A stretch of 64,000 nt of DNA from Patiria pectinifera (lineage: Eukaryota > Echinodermata > Asteroidea > Valvatida > Asterinidae), in the NCBI GenBank assembly GCA_029964075.1, contig CM057142.1, positions 33,358,392-33,422,391 on the forward strand. Direction: 5' to 3'. Position 1 is the first letter of the stretch. Each line of letters begins with the position of its first letter. Below are positions 1 to 11,700 of the stretch, piece after piece. The notes under the pieces are model-generated. The model was not told the DNA's origin and searched no databases. It saw only the letters and a list, made by a program, of their open reading frames with translations. A program made the position numbers and the translations under genes.

Positions 1-821
1 AAAACTCATCTGTTAGTTGAGGCGAAAGTAAAAGCCAAATTTTATTTATTTATTAATTTTTTGGTTTTTTTTTTTCCAGCAAAAGTAGTTCCATTGTAAC
101 GTTACCATAACTGTAAGAAATCGTTTTGTAATAAAATGTAAGGTACGAATGACCCTTTGGGCATATCAAATCAATATTATGGATCTTGTTAAAAGCTTTC
201 TAAAAATACCCATTTTATTATTATTTTCATGACTTAGGGTGAAATACGTTCCATATGGTATGAAACCAGTAATATTCACGTACACACGTACATGTACATA
301 TAAATATACACAAGCATGGCCAAACTACAGTTTCAAGTAAAATTGTTTCTCAACGTAAAAAAATTGCGCCAAAACAATGAAGTCTCAGCCTTTATATATA
401 TAATTTGTGCACATTCAGAGCTAGCTCAGGGGAGGGGGGGGGGGCTAGTCATGCCATTCCACATGCCTTAAAATAGCTGATGATACAATCATAACCCATT
501 CCAACTAAAACTAAAGCTCAAAAACTGACGACACTAAATTTCCAATCCAAGTTAGTGCACTCACACAGAGCTCATAAACACATAACACATGAACAAATAG
601 CAGCCACTTCCCAAAACTGAAACCTTTTTGGAAATATACAAGACAATTTCATACAAAACGACAAAGCTGAGCCCAACACAAAAGTGTCTACAAGGCATAG
701 CAACATAAATAAAATCTTATTAAAAGCTGCCTTTCCGTTTATGCATTCAGTCTGTCTAGTTTCCATCATGTATTACCACAATGTGTATCTTTTATTAACT
801 ATGGGCCGGACTAGGTAATGT

Positions 822-1190
822 GTGGAGTGCCGTGGTCTCGGGGCCTGCAGCACTGAATTTGAGGTCTGCGGGTGATTCTGCAGGTTGTGGGTTCGAGTCC
901 AGCCTGGGGTTGTGGTGCGTGTGCCCTTGGGCAAGGCACTTTGTAACTCATTGCTTGTCTCCACCCAGGAGTAAATGGGTATCTGTGAGGGCACAGATAC
1001 TTATTGTGGTTGATTTTAGCTGCGTTGTGCCGAAATGGCAGTATCGGAGCTGTACATGTATACTCCCCAGGGAGCTGAGATTGTCTTTGAAATGTTTCAT
1101 AAGCCCAATGAGCAGGGTAATAATGATGTAGTGCCTTGGGCACCAATACTGGTGTATACATGCACTTTATAAATACACATTATTATAATG
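822..1190 (+). repeat. tRNA-derived SINE, diverged copy
   Basis: An RNA polymerase III B box, GGGTTCGAGTCC, lies at 889-900 behind a degenerate A-box region. The body contains CCCTTGGGCAAGGCACTTTG, CCACCCAGGAGTAAATGGGT and an AT-rich tail. The same body motifs recur in the SINEs at 27131 and 50040, so the three copies belong to one broad family. This is the most diverged copy. Confidence 0.75.
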
Positions 1191-1618
1191 AAACCAAAAT
1201 AGACCGAGAACATGTTTATGGAGCTGCAGCTTTAAACAAACAGAGGGTTTTGCATTGTCAAATGTATACAAACCTTCACTTTGTTGTTTTTCAATTGTCT
1301 CTTCTTCAGAAGGCACTTTGGCAAGAGAAGACATACACTAACATATTTTACATTCTTACACAAATGTAACAGATGGAATTTATAGCCAAAATCAGGGACC
1401 AACTACCGGTAATGCAAAAGTTAAATTTCAAAACCCCTGCCTCTCCAAAAAAGTATGTAATAAAAGAGCCAAAAAAAAAAAAAAACACCTAAAAAACAAA
1501 CAAACATAAAAGCTGAATAGTCAAGAAAGATTATAGCTCTTCAAATCTAAAAATAAACCACAAAAGACAATCCGACTAGGTGCATGATATAATAACTGTA
1601 AATTTGAACAAAGATATT

Positions 1619-1690
1619 GACTGGAGTGGGGTTTGAACCTGCGACCTCCAGATTGCCGTTCCGGTGTTCTACCAACTGAGCTAGCCAGCC
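1619..1690 (-). repeat. tRNA-like pseudogene or SINE head
   Basis: The 72 bases on the minus strand have tRNA layout: TAGCTCAGTTGGTAGAACA (A box) and GGTTCAAACCCC (B box), with partly paired acceptor ends. The anticodon would be GGC, but the base before it is C instead of the near-invariant T, and the T stem is mispaired. A related fragment (TTGACTGGAGCAGGGTATGA) occurs near 15020. It is therefore better read as a dispersed tRNA-derived repeat than a working tRNA. Confidence 0.6.
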
Positions 1691-2525
1691 CTATGTTGGC
1701 GGTTTTCCAGTTTTGTCAATGTCTTGGTTCAAGGGCCGCTAGTTTGTAGCCAGTGAATTTGGCTGCAACAACCACATGATGAGTATAGTGATTTAAACGG
1801 CAAAAAAAATAAGAATTTTTTATGCTGCTAGAACATTCATTGTGAGACAGGTGGTTTTAGGCTCAGGAATGCCTAGGTCTTTTGAATATAAAACAATTAT
1901 TTCTCATTACATGTACACTGTACATGCAAAAATTCTATCCGTGACTAATACTGATTGCTCCAATTAAACAAAAAATTTATTATAAAACAGCCTCTTCTAA
2001 AATCCTGGCTAAAATTTCTCTAAATTACCCCATATACATGCCCTGGGCTACACCGTGTTATGGGAAAGTTTTCTTATTGTTAGGCATATTAGGACCGAGT
2101 TATGGAGAATTCTGATATCCCCACAGCCTTTTCGGTCCCAACAAATACCTCGCACAGATGAGTGTATGTTCCCACAACTACGGAAAACGATTGTGTGTAC
2201 ATGAAGTGTGTAACCATTTTGGTACACTCATTCATTTAACAATTTCCAGGCTAAAACTCTCCATCTTCAAAGTCACGTTCCCCATGCTATTTCCCGAGTT
2301 TCATCCAGAAAAATAGATTCTTTTTTTAATTTGCTATTTTTCTACTATTGAATGAGACACCGACCAAAAACAAAATCAGTCCATGTTCAGTTATTGAAAA
2401 TGTATTAGTAAAGAGCACAAGGAATGCAACTTCATTTGAAACAAGAATTCTGAGAGTGATATCATAGTGGTTTGATTAGAATGAGGCAAGGGCACCCTCA
2501 TTCAGGACGAAAACTCATTACTCAC

Positions 2526-2729
2526 TTTCAGGGTGCGTGTGCAGAACGTTCTGCTGCCGCTGCAAGGTCGAGGGCAGCTCGTTGAGTCGCAGGGAGAGCT
2601 GGCGCTTGAACGGCGACTGGATGTTCAGGTTCGGGAAGCCGCGGAAGGATCCCTGGCGCATCAGCATGGCTTCCGAGGCGTGCTGGCGGGGCCTGGCAAA
2701 GGGCATGTTGGGTGCTGGACCGGCCAGAT
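2526..2729 (-). CDS. numb: numb exon, second RQGSFR and [13 protein letters not shown]
   Basis: The acceptor is TATCCCAG and the donor GAAA|GTGAGT. The product runs [20 protein letters not shown], then [15 protein letters not shown], then [20 protein letters not shown]. These match the two main aPKC/CaMK phosphorylation sites of vertebrate NUMB. The exon ends one base into a codon, so coding continues in an exon outside the window. Confidence 0.93.
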
Positions 2730-5700
2730 CTGGGATAAAAGGAGAAAAGAAAAGGGACATCAAGTAACAATCTTGTTTTTATGAGTTTGCGAGGTTCTGA
2801 AAAGAACCGGTGAAACACAAAATGTCAGACAGTATGCTCTGCCTGTCGTCAGGAGACTGACAACGGGCAAAACTTGTTTCAATAACGTAGTCAGGAGACT
2901 GACGACAGGCGGAGCATACTGTCCGACGTTGAGTTTCCCTCGGTTCTTTTCAGAACCTCAGAAACACACAAAAGAGGTTTGTCACATGGTGCAATCGGAA
3001 ATTTAATTTTATTTACTATCTTCACCACGCAAATCTTCTAATATTTCAAGCCTTCTTCATCTCTCATGAAGACGATGAAAAACTTCCATGATGTTATTTT
3101 AATCGTATACCTTTAAGTTGCGTGGTTTTTATTGTTTGTCAAAATCCACACTTTTGTCATAAGCCACGCATGATTTGAGAGACTCCATGAGGAATATTAG
3201 CTCAAATATCAGCCATTCCACTACCGTACCTCGAAAAACATCTTGATACATAATTGATTTCCAATATATTATTTTACAATGAAATAAGCCGTTTGTCAAT
3301 TTTCAAAAAGTGCAGGCGAATGCAATTTCTGATCGCATCAGCAACCAGTTTTGACTGGCACATGTTAAACTTCATTTAAATAGTTGAATATTCGATCAAG
3401 TCCAAGTTAGAATAATCAAATACTAAATTAAACACACAGCCCTATATACCACACCCCAAGGGGGAGGGGGGGGCGTGGATGGGCGTGGCGTGCTCCCTAT
3501 CCTCCTACCTTGTTCCTGGTTCTCTTTCTCATCCTCCCTGGCTGCGGCTTCCTCCATCTGCTCGGTCATGGTGGCCTGTCGGAAGGAACCCTGCCGCGTG
3601 AAGCTGGTCTTGTTGACGTCAAACTCCACTTTGACGCCGCAGAGTTTGTCCCGCTGCTGCTTGCGCTCCAGGCAGGCTGCGAAGGCGCACCCTACAGCAT
3701 GACTCAGCCGCTCTCCCTACAAGTTGAAGAAGAAAAAATGCGTATAATAATAATCTCAATAATCGTTTCAAAAGACCATCTCTGCTTTCTGGCAGCTGAG
3801 GTCTAGGCAATGTTTTTTTTTCACTTGGATCCATAACTTATTTTTCAGCCTTTGCTATTTTAGTACTAATTTTAGGATGGATTCACATTTCTGCATCCAC
3901 AGATAATCATGTTCTCCTCAGTAGAGCAAGTCAACTTGGGACAAAATGTCTTGCCTTTTTGAAGGACACAAACACTTTTAACACTACAAGCAGGACTGGA
4001 ATGCACAATCTGCAAATTTACCAAGACAAGCATGAGCTGTGAACTCTTGAAACCACAAAGCCAAGGTCAATGCAATAAAATGTATTTCAAAATAACATTG
4101 AATGCCTGAAAAACAATTTTCTGTCCTCTTCCATTGCCTTCAATTTCACTTATTAATATTTCTATCAGAGTTATTCGGAATAAAACAGTGATATCAAAAC
4201 TTCAGTTTTACACCTGCTTGAGCAGAAAATGTTACCAGGAATTGTTTGTGGTCAAACGTGAGTTTCATATTTTTGTTAGTTTTTAAAGGGCCAATGTAAT
4301 GTAATGCAATCATTTAACATGTAAATGCACTTTTGTGTCCCATTTAACTTTGTTTTCAATTTCCATTTTGCCAATTTTAAGGGCATTTTGGTGGCTTTTT
4401 GGGGTTTTATGCAAACGAGAATTTGCATATTCATGTGCAAAAGCGTGATGTCATTTCAGGTAGAAAACTCAATGTTACAGCTATTTCAGCACAAAAAGTT
4501 GCCAGAATTTTTGATATTTTGCTGTTGTAAATGTTCTTTTCTTTGGTGATTTGTTGTTGTTGTTTCAGTACGTGACAGTGGGCCAATGAGCAAAGTTTTC
4601 TCACAAATATTTTCAATGGGCAAATTTTGGACACTGAATAGAAAAATAAAAAACAAACAGTGTCTGCCTGAAATGACAATGAGCAAACATCACAGTGCCA
4701 GTGCAGGTTGTCAAAAACAAAACATGGAAATAAAGAACCTTTTTTAAAGCAAAATAAAGTAAAAATCATTGTTCGGCCCTTTGAGTACATTTAGGGCCAG
4801 TCAATGAGTACATATTAAAAAGGTCAAATGGTTGGACCAATACCTAAACTCTATAATGACTGCCTTAAATGACAGAAAGGGACCCAAAAATAAGAAGGGA
4901 GGAGGGGAGATGCAGAAGTATCTTACCGGTTCCCGAAGCGAATGGAAACAATGACAGAGCCATCTTCTAGTGGTTCCATCCCTGCATATATAGGAGAAGC
5001 CTTTATCGTTGTGTCTATCTGGAGCACAGAAGGAGACCTTCTCAATAGTTTGGTCAACGATCAACCCCTGGATGAGAAATGAACGCAAAAAGACAGAGAG
5101 AGAGAGAAAGAAAAGTAAGAAAAGTGGATGTTAATCTGAAATGTTCTTTTGGTTTCGTGAGGCAATATGCTTCATGTCCTAATAATAGCGAGGTTTCAGA
5201 TTCCCATCAAAAGAATTTTGCTTGAAAGCAGTTTGGATCAAGTTCAAATTTTCAACATCACAGGATAGTGAAAAGGGCAGGAAAACAGTGCTTTCTACTG
5301 GTATGTGAATCATACATCGACATGTAGGAATTAAAAGCAAACACACTTCACAGGCCACTCCTGAGTGCCTATTAGAGGGTAAATTGCATGCATGAACAGC
5401 TTTGCAGGAAGTCGCGTCAAGAGCTGCACAACGAACGGCTCACAGTACACGCGACCAACATCAATCCATTAATGTGCACACGCATGATGCACACTGCCAT
5501 GAGAGGACTGCATTCTCAAGGGTGGGCGCATCATGGGCACAGGGTACATGTAACCCTACCGGTAACTCCCTAGCGTCTTTTACTTGGAACTTGACCAATT
5601 CCATTAAAATCCATCAATCACCGTGCCTCTAATACAAAACTGTACCGGTACATGACATAATGAATCCACCACTGACGCACTGGTTGGCATTCATGGACTT

Positions 5701-8700
5701 GCTGCACACATGGCTTTTATCACAATAGCAGTACAGGAAGCTAGGCAAAATCAATCGGATACCCCTAGCACTGCTTCAGGCCATCAGGCCCAAGTCCATC
5801 ATACTCCATCAATATTTAGTCACGCCAGGCCTTCTGGACCAAGTCCCAAAAAATCCACCAAAATTGGGGGATGGATTTTGATGGAGTTGGGGTGGTTAGG
5901 GTTAAGGCAATTTTGACAAAGGAGACTATAGATAGTAAATGATACGTAATGTTTTTAATTTTATGAAAGTCGATCACAAATTACAGCATTCCTTGGGTCC
6001 TCTGGAACAAGAACTTCCTGCTGAACTTAAATCATTCCTTGGAAGTATCGACTACTTACATGTAGACCGCATTAATAATATCTCTTAACCAGTTCGCATA
6101 ATCACGCTAATCCCTGGTGTCTTTTGTACACACACACACAAAGTCTGTGAGGTCTGTGGAGGGGCAATTGGCCGTGCACGGCCTACTGTTCTACAATTTA
6201 CGCTCCGGTGCACACCCCAGAGTATTCAAACATATGAGGTTTCGACAAGAAATATCTTACAAATACTGTTGAAATGACTGCGAATCAGTATATTTGGCGT
6301 TTGGCTAGATATCAGAAGTCGGCTGAAAAAAATTGCCCTTTGCAAAAATCTAAAGTTTTTGGCAAAAATATTCCCGGCTCGAAGTGGAATTAAGGCTCGA
6401 AATTCCTTAATTCCTGGTTAAGGAATTCCCTTGAAACTGAAAGGAACTTGTACTCGTACAGGCAGCCATGTCCGTACACTATTATGTACTAATAAATGTA
6501 TGCATCACTGCATGACAGCACATATAATGCAAAGTACAGATGTACATGAATATGTAACCACCAGCAACGTTGTTCATATTTTCCCCTAACTTGTACATGT
6601 AGCAATTTGACATCCACAGGTCTATATGCCCTCATCACACGATCACGACATAGCAGATTAACACACCCAAGGCACTGCACAAGGGCACAAGTACGCCACT
6701 GTTTTTCATGTATGTACATGCGTGCCAACTTTAACTCATCAATGCCCTTAGGGTTGCCAAATGTTGCCCGTCACATAAAACTCATATGTTCCCATCGATC
6801 ACCTCTATCAATCTTCAGGTTCGTGTTGCACTTTTCAGTGCGCACTGTCAAATTTTCAGGGCGCTTGGCTAAGTTGGCTGTGTCATCACAGAGTACATGT
6901 AATAATAATAATAATGCGGTAGCTCCCTTTTAACAAGATCAAAATGCTTTAGGGCCTACATTATGTATGCGTACATGTACGTGTACCGGTGTAGCATGAA
7001 TTCATGTTTTATGAAATACGGACTCATTGATGGTATTGCGCACGCTCATGCATAGATAATTAGGAGGGGGACCGGTCACGTTCACGAGAGGGTTTAACCA
7101 ATAAAAGGGAAAAAGAGTGATGAGTCCGATTTTCATACGAGTCTGATTTTCATGTGACACCGGTACCAAACTGAAAGATACATGTACATTACATAAAATA
7201 TGCTTAGCTTTTAATCAAATCAGTCTGTGACAGTGTGAGGCTATGCGCTAAAAATATGGTTCCAAGTGAACCCTTACACACAGAAACCCTGAAACCATCA
7301 ATTGATGAACACTGCGAGACACTATGGAGACACACTCTACTTCACAATATGTTTTCTATAAGCCAGCAATTCCAAAAGACTGCTTAATTTACTAAGCCAC
7401 TTCTTCTGACCCGATTCCCCTGATAAAAAAAAATCCGCTAGAACAGCGCAGGTTTCTGCGACCGCAAACTGTCTGCTCGCAAGAACGTCTCTACGCTTCA
7501 TTTGCCTCTTTTCTTTCCGAGTGTTATCCTTTGCTTGTCAGGCTGTGCTGTTTTCCTTAAAGGCATTGCAATGGACTACCTAGCCTGCATTAAATGCCAG
7601 AACTGGTTGTTGGGCTGAAGATGCAGTCTTGTCAGAATTGGGCAAATGAAAAACAAGACATGTGTGCGTTTTCACATGTAGACAAAAAAAGACTGTACTT
7701 GTGCCATAAAAAAAGGGTACAGGTGAAATCTTATAAGCTGCATAAGAAAATGCGTGTAGACTGGATCCACTGTGCATCCATTCAATACTGCTGAGCATGT
7801 ACTTATAAATACACATGAACATGTTTACGTGTACGTATGGTACATGTTTCGAAATTAGACAATGAGAGCTGATTCAGACTGCGCTCTAACACGAACTTGA
7901 AATTATGACATCATGACAAGTATTCAAGTTGAAAATTTGCAAAAATGTTACGCATTTGAATTTCTCTTAAAAAGTCCCATGACATCATATTTTCTTTATC
8001 CCAAATGCTGATTTCAAAGAAAATTTAATTTTTAAGCAGGGACCAGATTATGTAAAAAACAAAGATTTTTTGTATCTACGGTACCCGAATTTTTTTTTTA
8101 AAATTCATGCCTTTGACTTGGACACAGTTAGGCCTACACGTATGTGTGTACAATATGTGTGATGATCTCAACACTTGAATGACGGACTTCGGTTGGAACT
8201 TAACAATGGGCACTCATGAGTTGGACCCGGTTTGCGAGTTTACTACCGGTAGTTTGGTTGCAAGATGTATGTTTTGCATACATACCGGTAAATGTACACG
8301 TACATTTACAATGTACCAGCAACTTAAATGATGGGCCTCCTGTTAAAGCAATTAAAATGGAAATTGGTAACCGGTAATTGCTCATTGCTATGGAATTTAA
8401 GTGAGCTAAAGGCTTATCATGGAAATGGAATTTTACATTATCAAAACAGTAGATCAAGTCCAAATTAACAGATGGAGAAATACTAACACTGAACATTGAC
8501 ACAATTTGCATTTCATGAATTATGTGCACATTAAGAGGGAGATTTAAAGGGAATGTACCGGTACAACATTTGCTTTTGCTGCAACTTTTAGAAATAAATG
8601 GATATGTTAAAATGACTTTTTTCATGTTTTGGGCTTGTAGATGTTGGAAAAACCAAGAAAACCAATCCTGTTCTTGCAGTCTTGTTCCCTGACCCCACTT

Positions 8701-11700
8701 AAGATGAAACGGAGCAATTTATAGACTTTGGGGAATTGTAAGGTCAGGGAATCAGTCTAGCAGACTTGTACCCCTTCACATACATGTACGTGTAATCAAT
8801 TGCAAAGAAAATGCGGAATACATGTAACTAATTATGAAAATTCAGAGCAGTTTTTGAAAAAAGCCAGTTTTCTCCAACGCTGGTCGGCCGACCAGCGTTG
8901 GAAAAATACCATTTTTCTTGAATATGTCAGCACACCAGGAGCCACGATTTTACAGGATGCTTTAGACTGTCATTCCCTAACAATCCAGTAAGGTATTTCG
9001 TGATAATTTGATAATTTCGTTTTATGATGTTTGCAAATGTTGTATTTTCCCTTTAACCAAAAATGAAATTTACATTGAGTTAATTTCTCCTAAAGTATAG
9101 TTTTGTGTAATGTTAGTACATTGTAAATGATGCATGAGAACAATCTGCATAATTCTAACGCCAATTGTTTTCAGGTGGGATAAGGTTTAAAGGGTCCATG
9201 CGATGATTTTTTTCTTTAGGAACACATTTTGTGCAACTTTCTACTCCTCTTAAATTGACAAAAACTATTTGACATCCCTTTTTGGTTAATTTTATTGAAA
9301 AGTGCACTCCTTACAACATTTAAAATTCTCCATGCTTTTCCGGACAAATGAGGGCGCTGTTGCTGTGATGTCATTTCAGGAAGACACTGTACAGTTTAGG
9401 GGTCTTTGGTTCAAATTGCGAACCCAAAATTTGCCCAATGAAAACATTTGTGAGAAAGGTTTGCTCATTGGCTTACTGCCATGTACTGACACAACAACGG
9501 ATCACCAAAGAAAAGAAAATTTACGACTGTAAAATATCCAAATTCTAGCAACTTTTTGTGCTGAAACAGCTGTAACATTGAGGTTTCTGCCAAGAATGAC
9601 ATCGCAGTTTTGCTCATGAATATGGAAATTTGCACTTGCATAAAAACAAAAAAAAAGGCACCAAGATACCCTTAAAAATGGCAAAAACAAAAACAGAAAA
9701 TCTGAAGGTAAAATGGGACACAGGATTGTATTAAAACAATTACATAATGTATTACGGACCCCTTTAAAGGGAATATACAACATTTGCAAATATCGAAAAA
9801 CAAAACTACCATTTTTTTACGAAATACCTTACTAGGATGTTGGTAAATGACAGTCTAAAGCATCCTGTAAAATTATGGCACCATGTGTGAAGTCCTTTTC
9901 AAGAAAAGTGGTATTTTGTATAAATTTCCAACGGTGGTCGGCCGACCACCGTTGGAAAAACCTAACTATTTTCAACTACTGCTCCAAATTTCCCTTTTCT
10001 TCAGTCCAAATTTTGTTTGCTATTGGGTTACATGTTCTTAAACGGGTGCAGGCCAGTTAGACTGATTCCATTACCTTACAATTTTCCGGCATCTATAAAT
10101 TGATCCATTTCATCTTTAGTGGAGTCAGGGAACCAGACTACTTGAACATTTTTGGTTTTGTTGGTTTTTAAAAGAATTTTTAAACACAAAACTTCAAACA
10201 TGTCAGTGTAACAATATTTTGATCTATTATACTAACCCCTCAAAATAGTTCATTTCCGAAAATTACAGCAAAAGCCAATGATGTACATTCCCTTTAATAC
10301 TCAATTTCTTATTTATAGTGAAGCACGTAAAAAAAAGCCATTATAAAGCTAAAAATGACCGCGCCTTTACCTTCTATATATACAAAAAATGTATGCAGAC
10401 ATTGTATGTAGATGACAGGCTTTTGAAAACCACATGTAATTGCGCGTATGACGTGGCATCTGTTTTTCAGTACCATTGTATTATTAAAGCCACTTGATTG
10501 CTAATACCATGAATACATGTACCGGTACGGTACGCCCTTCATTACACGGCGAGCCATTCAGCGGAAATCAACCAATCCAATAGAGCCCAGCCCATCAGCG
10601 GACAAATAGCTCACCAGAGACAGAGAGAGCGAGAGAGATCCTTGCTAGATGCTGGTGTATTAGGTTGCCATGGCGACATTATCGTAATGGTTGACATCAA
10701 TTGCATGGAGGTCTCATGATTAGCGCACCGAGTCCTCTGATGGTCGCTAAATTAAATATAGTTAATGTGCAGCGGTGCAATTGCAGTGCAGAACATTCAT
10801 TATGAGATTTGCCTTTCGTGTCTAATGGCTCAAAATGACATTATGAGAGAACATTTGTATGAATATGCAGGCATGCAACTGGGAATCAAGGGGGAAAAAC
10901 GAGGAAATTTCAAAATAGACAAGACATTTTTCAATGTGTAATGGCAATCATGACAAGTTAAAAAAAAAATGAGGAAATCAGCAGATCAGAGAAAAAGTTG
11001 CATGCCCGACAATTGTTTGTATTTGGTCGATCCATGGCAAGAACAGTGTGATATTATACCTAAAACCACTGACCAATATGCACTCTTCGTATCGCGCTAT
11101 TCTAAGAGGCGCGCTTCTCGTACTGCAAGCACGAATAACAGGATTACCATTGAAAAGTTTGTGTATGCCATGCTCATTCCATCATTGCTGCGTGTCAGGT
11201 ACACGTATGTACATATAAATGTAGTATTAAGATAAATTTGTTATCCAACTCGCGCTTTTGTGACACGGAATTCATGTATTCCGTCCTCCACTCGCGCTCC
11301 TACGATAAGTAATAGGCCCCTATTTTCATTCAAGATGCTTCCATTTGTTTAGCTTATGAGTAATACTCTGCCTAAAAACTACATAAAACTAAAAACAATA
11401 CAGGTACATGTAGATACATGTACCGGTACATGAAGGCACATTCGTAAGCAACACTTCGTACATGTACGGCTATTGGTACCTCCATCTGCATAACATTTTC
11501 AAAATGTGCTTGCCCAGTACAAAACAAACATCTCAAAGCCAACATTGTGACAGTCCTGCGGGCAACACAGCATTGATCAACAAAAGTAACCATCAATTCC
11601 GGCTTTCCTGTCCTGATCCCTAGAGGGGGGAGGAACGGCGGGATGGGGGATGGGACAGAAAGAAAGAGCGAACAAGGGACGGGGCGAGAGACTCGTCGGT

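Larger units (their letters stand above)
1..2525. other. numb intron or downstream DNA, no coding exon seen
   Basis: AT-rich DNA to the left of the last visible numb exon. Since that exon ends with a donor, this is probably intron. It holds a SINE at 822-1190 and a tRNA-like sequence at 1619-1690. No further Numb-like coding sequence was recognised. Confidence 0.6.

Noticed and set aside
1619..1690. Functional tRNA-Ala (GGC)
   Set aside because: The anticodon loop lacks T33, the T stem is mispaired and related fragments are dispersed, so it is listed as a repeat instead.
7556..7600. Lone TTAAAGGCATTGCAATGG, similar to a family B end
   Set aside because: Single end only; could be chance or a worn remnant.
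8200..8625. 141-codon minus-strand frame
   Set aside because: It runs into the end of a family A element and has no recognisable domain.
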